A stretch of 64,000 nt of DNA from Thinopyrum elongatum (Eukaryota > Streptophyta > Magnoliopsida > Poales > Poaceae). The position numbers were made by a program, and so were the translations under genes. The DNA is taken from assembly GCA_011799875.1 (NCBI GenBank), contig CM022302.1, positions 199,002,086 to 199,066,085 of the forward strand, written 5' to 3'. The notes under the pieces were generated by a model that saw only the letters and a program-made list of their open reading frames with translations, was not told the origin of the DNA and made no database searches. This document shows positions 45,520-55,907 of the stretch, one piece after another (the stretch's first letter is position 1; every line of letters starts with the position of its first letter).

Positions 45520-45530
45520 AGACCTTTTTC

Positions 45531-45548
45531 TGGCGCCGTTGCCGGGGA
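45531..45548 (+). other. Primer binding site of gypsy A
   Basis: TGGCGCCGTTGCCGGGGA lies 11 bases after the LTR end. Element E has an almost identical site with the same 11-base spacing. Confidence 0.82.
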
Positions 45549-47474
45549 GCATAGCTAGATTTGTTGAGTCACATGGGATTACTATCTATTTATCATTATG
45601 AAGAATCTAAAAGATATAGGAACCAAGATCGTTCCCTCTAAGACGAGGGGAGGTAAGGAATTGGCATCTAGCTTGGCACTTGATTCACCTTCTGTTTTTA
45701 GTAAACTTGCAACACCACCACATGCTATTTATCCTGATATGTCGCAAGTTATTGATGATGCTACTTCTGCTATGAATGATACTTATGATGATGTTAGTAC
45801 CTTGCTTGATAAGAGTGTGCCACTAGGTGAATTTCTTGATGAACAACTTGCTAGAGTTAAAGATATTAAGAATGCTGAAACTGATGAAATTACTGAAACT
45901 GATGAAGTCTTTGAAACTTAGAACTATGAAACACCTATTAGACCTAGCTCTCTTAGAGTTGAAATGCCTAAGATACCTGACGGTTATGTTATGGATGAAG
46001 AGGTAGCTAGAGAATTTCTTGCTTGTATGGATAGAGATGACCTAAAGAAACTACTAGTCAAGTTGAAAGAAAAATCTTTGAATGCTAGAATGAAATGTGA
46101 TCCTAAGTTTACTACTTCACCTATCTTTGTTACTGATAAGGATTATGAATTCTCTGTCGACCCAAAGATAATTACTTTGGTTGAATCTGATCCTTTTCAT
46201 GGCTATGAAACTGAAACTATAGTGGCACATCTTACTAAATTAAATGATATAGCCACCCTATTTGCTCATGATGAGAAAATTCGCTATTACTATGTCCTCA
46301 AGTTATTTCTATTCTCATTAAAGGGTGATGCTAAGATATGGTACAATACTCTTGCTCCTGGTTGTCTGCCCAGTCCCCATGATATGATTTATTACTTCTC
46401 AGAAAAAATATTTCCCTGCTCATAAGAAACAAGCTGCCTTACAGGAAATATTTAACTTTGTGCAAATTGAAGAAGAGAGTCTCCCACAAGCTTGGGGGGG
46501 GGGGCTTCTCCAATTACTTAATGCTTTGCCTGATCATCCTCTTAAGAAAAATGAAATACTTGATATCTTCTATAATGGACTAACCGATTCTTCTAGGGAC
46601 TTCCTAGATAGTTGTGTTGGTTGTGTTTTCAGGGAACGAACTATTGAACAAGCTGAGGAATTATTGAATAATATATTGTAGAATTATGATGATTGGACTC
46701 TCCCTGAACCACCACCTAAACCCACTCCAAAGAAGAGGGGTATTTTATTTCTCAGTCCTGAAGATATGCAAGAGGCAAAGAAATGTATGAAGGAAAAATG
46801 TATTAAAGCTGAAGATGTTAAGAATTTACCACCAATTGAAGAAATACATGGTCTTGACACACCACCACAGGTGGTGGAGGTAAATTCTCTTTTGAAATTT
46901 GATGAAGGTGATATTCCGCATAATAAACCTCCTAGCCAATGCTTATATGAATTTGATAACTACATCATGAAACTAGATCACTTCAATGCCTATGTTATGA
47001 AACAACTAAAACAAAATTCTGATATGATTGCTCGCTTAAGTGACTTGTTATTTAGAATCACTAATGGTGTTAGAGCATCTCCAGCCGCGCCCCCAATAGG
47101 CCCCCCAAGGCCATTTTTTATCGCCAGCATGAAAAAAACGGCCCAGTCGCGCCCCCAGAAGCCCATTTTTCGCCGGTTAGGGTCGAATTTGGCGCCGGTG
47201 CACCCAGGCTGAACCCGGCATGCTGGGGGCGCCCGGGGGCGCTGGGCGAAGTGTTTTTGGTGCAAAATCATTGTGGACCTGCCGAGTCAGCGACTAGGCG
47301 TGGTCGTCGTCCTCATCGCCTCGTTTTCCTGCGGGGAATCAATGCAAAGGATGCTGCCTATCAGCCTTCCATTGATTCCTCACGGGCGGCGTAGTGAAGG
47401 CTCGCCGAGACACGCATCCCGCTCCCTCCCACCACGCGTTCGCATGGCTGCCGCCCGCTCGCCGCCCCCTCTGC

Positions 47475-47480
47475 TATAAA
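47475..47480 (+). promoter_or_regulatory. Putative TATA box of the Harbinger-borne gene
   Basis: TATAAA in the context CTGCTATAAAAGCC, about 113 bp upstream of the ATG at 47593. Confidence 0.5.
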
Positions 47481-47592
47481 AGCCGCCCCTCCCTCTGCGG
47501 TAGATGCACACTCCCTCTGGCCCTCTCCCCGCCGACGCCCTTCTGGCCCTCTCGCCGCCGACGCCCCTCCCCCTCTCTCTCTTTCCCCGGCC

Positions 47593-48569
47593 ATGGCCAA
47601 GTGCTACCCCAATGATGGAGCGGCGGCCAACGGCTTCGGCCGCCACCACCTGCATGAGGACGAGGCCCGCCTCCTCTACGAGGCGGACTACCCGGCGCCA
47701 CCGGACATGCGGGTGCCGGGCTCGTGGAGGCTGAGCGCTGGCGGAGTCCCGGTGCCACCGCTGCCCGCTGGAGCTGACCGGCGCGCTGAGATCACATGCA
47801 TCGAGTCATCGCTGCCGGAGAGCGCGCAGAATCAGCCGAGGTACGCCGTCGACAGTCACACGCTGTGAACGGCGTACTTCAACCGCCACCATGCCGACCA
47901 GCTCGCCGCCTCCAACGACATTGAGCCCCGCGGATGCTTCAACTCCGAGGGGCGACGCCTATGGTGGGGCGTCCCCGGCCGCATGCTCGATGCCGTCCTC
48001 AAGCACATCGAGGCCGACAACTCGCCGCGGTTGGAGTACCCGGCGCCCCCCTCCTTCTCCCGCCGCTGCGACAGTTCATGGATGCCGAGGCGCATGGACA
48101 CGGCATCCTCCTCCTCGTTGGGCTCCCGCTCCTCCTCGTCAAGCCGGAGCCACGCGAGATGCCGCTTGGGCGGTGCCCTCGTCATCAACGAGGGCGGCGT
48201 ACCTTCTCCTCCCGCCTCTTCCTCCCGCCTCGTCAAGCCGAAGACCGAGCCGGCGGTCCTCCCCGTGAAGAAGGAGCACGAGGCCATGGCCGCCGACGAG
48301 GAGACTGGCCTCAAATGGGCGCGGGATGACTACATCTGGGAGGAGATGGAGCGTCAGCACCGCGCCCTCAAGGAGATCACCGCCACGTGCCGCGGCCGCG
48401 AGGAGGACGGCGTCGTCATCCTCGACAGCGACGACGAGGCGCCTGGGCCGCCAACCCCGTCCGCCACGGCGACCCAGGGCAGGGCTATAGCAAGGACGGC
48501 GGCGGTTGCGTGCCGGGCGACGACGACGGTGGTGACTACACCAACTTCTACAAGCTCCTCGGCATATAG
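47593..48569 (+). pseudogene. Unknown gene carried by the Harbinger element, with SUMO-interaction-like motif
   Basis: Starts MAKCYPNDGAAANGFGRHHL in good context (GGCCATGGCC). The frame is interrupted by TGA at 47866-47868, where Trp is plausible, and continues in frame (RRLWWGVPGRMLDAVLKHIE). A Ser/Arg-rich region and a charged helix follow (DDYIWEEMERQHRALKEITA). Next is VVILDSDDEAPG, which resembles a hydrophobic-acidic SUMO-interaction motif. A one-base frame break near 48453 is inferred, because the likely C-terminus (GDDDGGDYTNFYKLLGI) lies in another frame and stops at 48567-48569. Similar proteins recur in grass transposons, as I recall. The function is unknown. Confidence 0.65.
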
Positions 48570-49649
48570 AAGGCTCGGGCGGCGCGGCGGTGTAGTAGTA
48601 GTAGTAGTAGTTTTTTCTTAGTTTGTTTTTAGTTTGGTTTTTAAGTTATGTTTTCAATTTTGTACAAATATCAATGAAAATGCCTAGTTTGGACGAATTT
48701 GTGCCGTGTTTGGCCGAATTTTGGCCGAGTTTGGTTTTCAAAAAATGGCGTCTGGGGCGACCTTGGGGTGGCGGTTGGGAAACCGACCGCCCCCACGCTG
48801 ATTTTATCGCCGGTTGGCCCCCAGGCGGCGTATTTCAAGCCCTTGGGGGGCCGAACGGCTGAAGATGCTCTTAGAGGTGTAGGAAACATGCCTCTATGGT
48901 TCAAACCCAGTTAGAACAAGTTGCTAAATCTCAAAGAGAATTGCTTAGTGAAATGAATAATAATATGAATGATTATGCTGTTAGAGTAGCAACTAGAGAA
49001 GGCAAAATGACTCAGGAACCACTTTATCCTAAGGGACACCCTAAAAGAATTGAACAAGACTCTCAAAGAATTAATGTTGATGCACCTAGTCCATCTAAAA
49101 AGAAAAAGAAAAAGAAAACTGATAGGACTTTGTATACTTCTAGTGAACCAGAGATAGAAAAACCTTCTGAAGATAACAATGATGTCTCTATCTCTGATGC
49201 TGAAACTCAATCTGGTAGTGAACATACACCTAGTGATAACGACAATGATAATGATGATGTTCATGAAGATACTCAACCAGACAATGATGTTGTGATAGAA
49301 CCTGCTGTTGAACTTGATAACCCACAACCTAAAAATAAACGTTATGATAAGAGAGACTTTGGTGCTAGAAAACATGGTAAAGAAAGAGAGCCATGGGTTC
49401 AGAAACCCATGCCCTTTCCACCTAAACCGTCTAAGAAAAAATATGATGAAGAATTTGAACGCTTTGCTGAAATGCTTAGGCCAGTCTTTTTGCGTACTTG
49501 TTTGACTGATATGTTAAAGATGGCCCCTTATGCTAAATACCTGAAAGACATTGTCACTAATAAAAGAAAAATAACTAAAGTTGAAATCTCCACCATGCTT
49601 GCTAATTATTCTTTTAAGGATGGAGTACCTAAAAAACTAGGAGACCCAG

Positions 49650-50200
49650 TGTCGTGGTTTTGTCACGGTAGATGTCCTAGTGTGGGGACTTAGTTACGAG
49701 GCCATCGCAACCGGGAGGTTAGTTTGTCGGGGTTGATCGGAATCAAGAGACACGAGTTTACCCAGGTTCAGCCCCTCACGATCGAGGTAATAGCCTACTT
49801 ACTGCTTGTTGCTTATTGCTCGAGGATCAATTACAAGGGAGCGGATTCGCCTGACCTAGCTATTGATTGGTTGCCACTTAGTCCTATCTGCCTCTGGGAC
49901 TCGCCTTTATATACAGGTCGAGGCCCAGGGCTTACAAGAGTCTGGGTCGTACTATGATCCGTGACCTAGTATGTTCCTGACTTTTCTTGTTTCCTAAGTA
50001 AGGAAACTCCAGGCGGCTTACTCTTCTAGGCCTTGAGTCACCATCTTCGGATACTGGGTTGCAAGTCGGCCTACTTGGTGAGCCGCCCTGCTAGTCTTGT
50101 TCCTCAGCGCCACGACCCATCTTGAGTCTTGCTCATCAGCCGCCAACTGGATGACCCGACCCAATACAGCGGGTCATAGCGCGGGGTTATATCCCCAACA
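49650..50200 (-). repeat. Gypsy D 3' LTR (551 bp)
   Basis: Plus strand runs TGTCGTGGTTTTGTCACGG to ATATCCCCAACA. A minus-strand TATA-like TATATAAAGG lies near 49903-49913. Its first 10 bases (TGTCGTGGTT) match the C LTR, suggesting related families. Confidence 0.85.
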
Positions 50201-50215
50201 TTAGCCCCCAGATTG
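50201..50215 (-). other. Polypurine tract of gypsy D
   Basis: Minus strand ATCTGGGGGCTAA directly precedes the 3' LTR. It shares GGGGGCTAA with the tract of gypsy C. Confidence 0.75.
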
Positions 50216-51253
50216 ATTTGAATTCATTCATGTCAATCTCCATCATCTTAACCTGGCGGCTTATCTTGTGGTCATGTCTGCATCTTCTCCGGGTCATGAA
50301 ATACCGGCTTACGACGCTTCCAGACTTGTTGTTTTTCACATCTTATTGCTGACATCATCCCTTGAAAATCCAGGGAACCCATGATGACATCATAATGAAT
50401 CTTTGAGTATATCTGTTGAGGCCGAAAATCGAGGCGTCCCTGGCCTCAAAAGTTAACGTGCCCCTCAATTATCACGCCTGCCATTTACTCTCACCTTATT
50501 ATCTTATAAATACACACGGGGGTCCTCCTTTTCATTTTTACCTCGCCCCGTCGCTTCTTCTTCCTCCTTGAGTCGAAGCTCTCCACTGCGCCGCTGCTTC
50601 CGTTCGTCCGCCGCCGGCCGACCCGTCCAGGACCGCGGCGCCATCCAGTCTTCGCTGGAGCTCGGTCAAGCATCTTCGCCGCCCTTCACAGCAGTTAGGT
50701 ATGATATCCCTCTCCTTTCGGATCTGCATTAGTTCCACTGTAGTTCGTCGGAGTTCATCTATACTCCACTACCACGGCTTTGTTTAGATCTGGTATTTTC
50801 CGTAGGCCTTCATCAAACTGCGACGGCGCTAGCTATAACGCCATTTTTGCATCTAGGAACCCTAGCTTTTCTGTAGAATCTATGAACAGACTAGCGGTCA
50901 CCTCCAGTGGTCGCCTTAGGTTTAATGAATATTTTTTTCCCTTTCGGACCTTTTTGTAGATCCATAATCATAAGCGCTTTTGTAGAAACTTGTTGGTCCC
51001 ACACTTAGCAGAAAACTTAGCAATCTCCAATTTAAGATAAGTCGCCTTCATGTTTTTGGCGGCTCATCATTGTAATTGCGACTCACCAGTTTTAGGCATT
51101 ACTCTGTTATTAAGCCGGCTCACTAGTTTGGGCCGCTCATTCTTCTTTTAATGATTATGCCGTCTTTCATAATCTTCCAGGCAAGTTGTTGTTTTATAAA
51201 TGACCCGCCATTTATATTTATGCAGCTCTTAACCCTTTTTTAGGTGGCTCAGC
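50216..51253 (+). promoter_or_regulatory. Promoter and 5' UTR region of the gypsy D antisense gene
   Basis: A TATA box (CTTATAAATAC) lies near 50501-50512, followed by a C/T-rich leader. A GT donor at 50700 (TTAG|GTATGATA) and an acceptor near 51241-51243 (TTTTTTAG) could define a 5' UTR intron of about 540 bp ending 11 bases before the ATG at 51254. Confidence 0.5.
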
Positions 51254-54200
51254 ATGTCAAAGACCACAATTTGCAACTGGGTGCCTTCCCAAGTTTCCTA
51301 GCTCTTGCTTAATGATTATAAGGAACAAGGGTTTCTGCCGGCTCAAGAGGAAATTGGCTGGCGAGCAGCCCAAGGAGACGATGTTCCCCAACCCGGCGAA
51401 GGAGAAGTCGTGGTGTTTACAGACCATCTTCTCAGAGGCTTCTCTCCGTCCGGGTCAAAAAAATTCTGGGACGTCTTAAATTTCTTCAACCTTCATCCTC
51501 AAGAACTGGCCCCTAACTCTATCTCCAACCAGTGACAATTCCAAATCCTTTGTGAAGTGTATTTGCAAATAGAGGCCACTATCCCCCTCTTCAAGGAGTT
51601 TTTCTACATCAACCATCAGACAGAATGTGCTGATGGCCCCATCCTGGAACTCAGTGGGGTCTCAATTCAGAGGTGGAGAGACGGCTCTTTCCTCCAGTTA
51701 CTCTGCTAAGTCATCCTAAAGGATGGGTTAAGACTTGGTTTTATTGCAAAAACACAGCCCCTTATCGGGTTACAGACCTGACCTTCTTCCCACTGATTTT
51801 GCACTTCCTAGCCGGGATCCAAAAGAGCGTGCTCAAGTCACCTTTGCATACCCGAAACTCAGGGCCTTACTGGCCAATGGTCTAACGGGGGTTGACTTAA
51901 CCCGGTGCTGGATTACTTGGAAAATCCTACCCTTGAGTTGTCGGCCTGGCTTAATGTGCAATTATTCGGGCGACTCAAATGACGTTCAACGGTACAGTCC
52001 TGTGGACTTAGAAGCTGACGAAATAAACAAGATTGCAAAGAAACTGCTTGGGGAGCCTCAGGAGAGCTGCAACAAGACGGGGCTGCGGCCATTCTTCAAA
52101 CTCAACCCGGCTCCTCCGGTGAGTATACATGTAACTATTTGTCTGGCTTATCAATCTTTACCTTATTTGGTATTTTGCTTGTTAACCTTGTTCAACTATG
52201 CAGGCCGACTCTCCATTCTGGAATAAGAAGAGGAAAACACAGGCGACCAAGACTAAAACTGCTCCGGCTCAAACAAAGAATAAACCTGCTGTTGTGAATG
52301 AGCCGGCAGTTAGGGGCGAGTTACCGATAGCTGATAATCAGTCGGAGGTAGAACTTGACTCCCTTGGTCGTCTTTTTATTGAACTCGCTGATGCTTCTTA
52401 TTCTCAGGGTGATGCTGCAACAAGTCGGGCTGATGACGCTGAGGTAATTTCCATCTCTTCTGGCTCAGAACCCTTGCCTCCCAAGAACACTAGGCGGGTC
52501 ATTCAGAAAGTAAGATTTTCTCATCCAGATGCTCATTTGGATCCAAACTTTATTTTGAAGAAAACCCAGCATGAATCAAGGCGCCAAACTCGGAGCGGCT
52601 CTGGAGAGCTTTTGGCCGGCTTATCTCATGAACCATCCACTCGCAAGTGACGCAATGAGGTGCCACACAGTCCAATTTCTTATCTTCCACGAGCCGACAT
52701 TATTAAGCAACCTCTTAATCCCTCTGTTTCCAATTATCAGGAGTCGCCGCCATCCTCAGGGGACTCGTCCGCCACTCACCTGCCGGCTTTGATTATAAAC
52801 CCTAGGTAAATAAATTTATCAACTCTTGGCGGCTTGTCATGACTACTATTGTGTGTTTTTGAATATGCCATCTTGATTGGAGGGCCAAAGCTAAAGCCAA
52901 GAAGAGAAGGGTTGGCGAGTCATCAACAACTGCTGAAATTCCAGAGTCAGAGGAACCAAACTTGGTGATCCCTGAGACTCATAATGAAATATTAGAAGGC
53001 CGTCTTGATGATCAGACTGAGCCGCCCTCAGAAATCAAACCAGTGACTACTAAAGCAATGGACGCCCAGGCTGACCTTCATAACTCGGCGGATAATCTTA
53101 ACCCGCCAAGTCCGGCTCAAGTTTCAAGCCCTGCTAAGGCGGCTGAAGATGTTCCTTCTCATGAAAGGAATAATGAAGAAATTGCTATTACCGGGGAGGC
53201 TTACAAAGCCCCGGAGGTCTCCAATGTGCTAACCAAGCTCACAACAAAAGATGAGACACCCTTGTCTGAGAAGGGAAAAACCAAACTTGAGCTGCCCAAT
53301 TATGAAGACTTCAGCATAGAAGAACTGCACGCGGGCTGCCTGGCTCGCCTTTGTACCTGCCTCGACATGGAAGCCGGCATGGTAAACATGATGAAGAGAA
53401 AATATGAGGTATGAAAGCACTTAACCCTTTTCCATATTGTATATCCTTCTGTAGCCCCCAAGTCGGAAACATAGGAAACTTTGAGTATGTAGAAGACTTA
53501 AAAAACTAGAGATCTTGTAATGTAGCCCCCAAGGGCCGGGTTATCATGCCAATGATGAGCTGGTCCTTCAAATATATATCTTGCTTAAAAGAAACATCAG
53601 GTAGCCCCCAAGGGCCGGCTCATCTTCCTGAGATGAGCCGGGTCTTTCAAATAAAGAAACTTTGAAAAAAATAGCCTGTAGCCCTCAAGGGCCAACTCAT
53701 TTGTATGAACTGAGTAAGGTCTTCTTGTGTTCTTTAAGGAAGAAAAAATGACATGCATTAGCCCCCAAGTGCTAAGCATATTGCTTGCAATCTGCTTGGG
53801 ACTTCCCAACTTAAATTGAATTGGCATAGCCCCCAAGTACCGGGTTGTATATTATTACCTGCTTGGCTCAAAAATTTGTAAATGAATTACCTCCTTATCT
53901 TGCAGGAAGCTTTGAGCACAGCCGAGTCAAATTTGACCAGATTGAAAAAAGAACTGGAGTCTGAACAAGCTCTACGAGCCAAGGCTGAATCTAGCCTGCA
54001 ATCTTCTTTAGAAGAGCTGGAGAAAATCAAGGCAGGCTTTGAGACAGAAAAGAAGTCCTTTGAGACTGAGAATGCCGCCCTGATCAAGCGTGTAGAAGCC
54101 GCAGAGGGCCAATTGGCACCAGTTACTGAAGAGCTAGCCGGGTTAAAATGCCATATCTCCCAAATGGCCCAGGCCATATTTGGTAAGTAACTTTGTGAGC

Positions 54201-54973
54201 TTATGCTAACAACTTGCCTAACGAGTCGTGTATAAGTAATAACTCGCTTGGCGGCTCACATATTGCAACTGTTTGCAGGTGATAGAACTCGCAAGCTCCA
54301 AGATAACTTAATGAAGCTGAAGGCTGTATACTCTCTCGTAGAGCAATTATATGCTGGAAGCATCTTTGCTATTAGGTCTGTGATGGGGGAAAAAGACTAG
54401 CCGCAATTCATAAAAGGTGTTCTGAAGCGACTGTGAACCATCCCGAAACAGATCAAAGAGCTGAAGAGGTCAGCCGCCCGAGCAGGTGCAATGACTGCGC
54501 TAAGCCGGGCTATAGCTTATGCACTAGAACTGGATCCTTTGGAGATGGCCGGCGGGTTCCCGCAATACAAAGATGATGGGACTGAATTTTCACTAGCTGA
54601 TTACACCCGTTATGTGAGGGAGACTCAGCCATTGGTGAGTCAACTTGTCGCAGAAATGGAACTTAAAAAATATCAGCCGGCTTATGATGGCAACAACACA
54701 CGAGTTCCACCGCCAATACTTAAATCTTTTGACTTGACTCCACAATGGCGTAAGCATCTCTTTGCACCCGGTGTTGACCCATCTCCTATCCTGCCTGACG
54801 AAGCCATCTTTCAAGCCTTAACCAATGTCTAATAGAATCTGGACAACCTTCAGATCAAAGATGCAGAAGAGTTGGCGCAGGATGACCCGGAGGCGTCAAC
54901 CGCGAAGGGCCAACAAGGAGCTAACCCGGAGGGAACCAACCCGGACGGCACAGAGGCCAGTTTTCAGGAGTAG
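51254..54973 (+). pseudogene. Antisense accessory gene of gypsy D, decayed
   Basis: A relative of the gypsy C antisense gene. It starts MSKTTICNWVPSQVS and hits TAG at 51299-51301. The same frame continues (GEVVVFTDHLLRGFSPSGSK) to TGA 51533-51535, then LCEVYLQIEATIPLFKEFFY. A frameshift near 51700 leads to LRALLANGLTGVDLTRCWIT, the counterpart of the GVTGMDLLEVF segment of C. An exon from 52204 (ADSPFWNKKRKTQATK) contains EVISISSGSE, and TGA is at 52648-52650. Exons at about 52890-53408 and 53906-54181 follow. The latter is a strong coiled coil (LTRLKKELESEQALRAKAES). The last exon has TAG near 54398, TGA near 54434, and TAA 54830-54832. Confidence 0.75.
53420..53905 (+). repeat. Intron with six copies of a TAGCCCCCAAG motif
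   Basis: The intron between coiled-coil exons of the D antisense gene. TAGCCCCCAAG occurs near 53453, 53523, 53602, 53759 and 53827, and with one change near 53677, spaced about 65-85 bp. On the gag-pol strand the motif is CTTGGGGGCTA, resembling the polypurine tract next to the D LTR. Confidence 0.8.
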
Positions 54974-55907
54974 TTTATACTCCAAAAAACTTGATTGAAT
55001 ATTTTTGAGCTCATCTGGAGTAATAGGCGTAGCAAAAAACACTTGGTTGCTCTGTCGTGCCTTCGTGCATGTATAACATGTGATCCAATAGTTGCTTGTT
55101 TGTTGTTGGTGAGTTTGTATCAACGCGTGTTAATAACCCACCTTGGATGTCTTACACTTACTGTTATGTAGTAAGTGCTGGCACTTTATGGTTGATAAGT
55201 CGCCTGTAGTAGCTTACCAATGCAGAGGTTCTTTAAGCCTGCAAAAAACTCCACCCAGTTTATAACTGGTGTGAATTTACCCGGCAGTTATCCATCGGCG
55301 ACTTATAGTCGTTTTAAAGGCTCAATAGCGATCACAAATAACCCGGAGTACTTTTAACCCGGCGACTTGTAGTCATTGTCATAATGTGATCCAAGAGCAA
55401 AAAATTCCTGAAAAAACAGAAATAGACAATACCAATATATATATTGAATAAGTTAGAAGTCGGCTTTCGAGGCTCGACAAAAAAGACTGGCTTTCGAGGC
55501 TCAAGTCTTGCTTCAGTGAAGCTTGGCATGCTAGCCTAGTTTATCCTTGCTTTCTGTAAGCCGGCTCTCACATTACTTAAGCCGCCGTTTTAACCTTGAC
55601 GAGTTCAGGGTCATAAGGATTGACTGTCAAGAGTACGGCGGGTCATGTTTTCGGAGTAGCATCAAGCAGATAGGCAAGTTTAACCAACATATTGTGGAGT
55701 TTTTGCCGGGTCAAGAGGGTGAGAAAGCTAAACTCGATGAGTTGGAAGCCCCCGAGTGACCTATGATCAACAAATAAAAGACTCATGCACAATATATGAG
55801 ATGAAATGACAGAGGCCCCGAGTTTCGGGGATGCCGGCTTTATTATATTTGATCATAAAAAGTGTATATACATGAGATAGGTATGTACAATAACTGGAGC
55901 AAGTGGC
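54974..55907. other. Spacer between convergent genes of gypsy D
   Basis: No coding frame of note. It contains a short duplication (GGCTTTCGAGGCTC near 55467 and 55490) and more AGCCCCCGAGTGA-like sequence near 55747. It corresponds in position to the large tandem array of gypsy C, but is not tandemly expanded. Confidence 0.6.

Larger units (their letters stand above)
47073..48870 (+). mobile_element. PIF/Harbinger-type DNA transposon, non-autonomous, carrying a gene
   Basis: 1798 bp with terminal inverted repeats GAGCATCTCCAGCCG and CGGCTGAAGATGCTC (one mismatch) and a TTA target duplication (47070-47072 and 48871-48873). Both features are diagnostic of the superfamily. Subterminal sequence is also inverted (GGGGGCGC-rich, CCCAATAGGCC). 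No DDE transposase or Myb protein was found, so it needs a partner element. It contains one promoter-like region and one broken ORF. It sits in gag of gypsy A. Confidence 0.88.
45598..49649 (+). pseudogene. Gypsy A gag (Athila-like), broken and split
   Basis: Starts MKNLKDIGTKIVPSKTRGGK. TAG at 45919-45921 is followed in the same frame by MPKIPDGYVMDEEVAREF. A one-base gain in an A run near 46403-46408 shifts the frame before the FPAHKKQAALQEIF segment. An 11-G run near 46494 and TAG 46679-46681 follow. The Harbinger element interrupts at 47073-48870. Gag resumes (QLEQVAKSQRELLSEM, REGKMTQEPLYPKGHPKRIE) with a poly-Lys KKKKKKK stretch and acidic repeats, then FAEMLRPVFLRTCLTDMLKM and FKDGVPKKLGDP. 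Here gypsy D is inserted, just before the expected protease. Confidence 0.87.

Noticed and set aside
45598..46681. Independent host gene with acidic protein
   Set aside because: It follows an LTR and primer site directly and matches the Athila-type gag pattern continued at 48896-49649.
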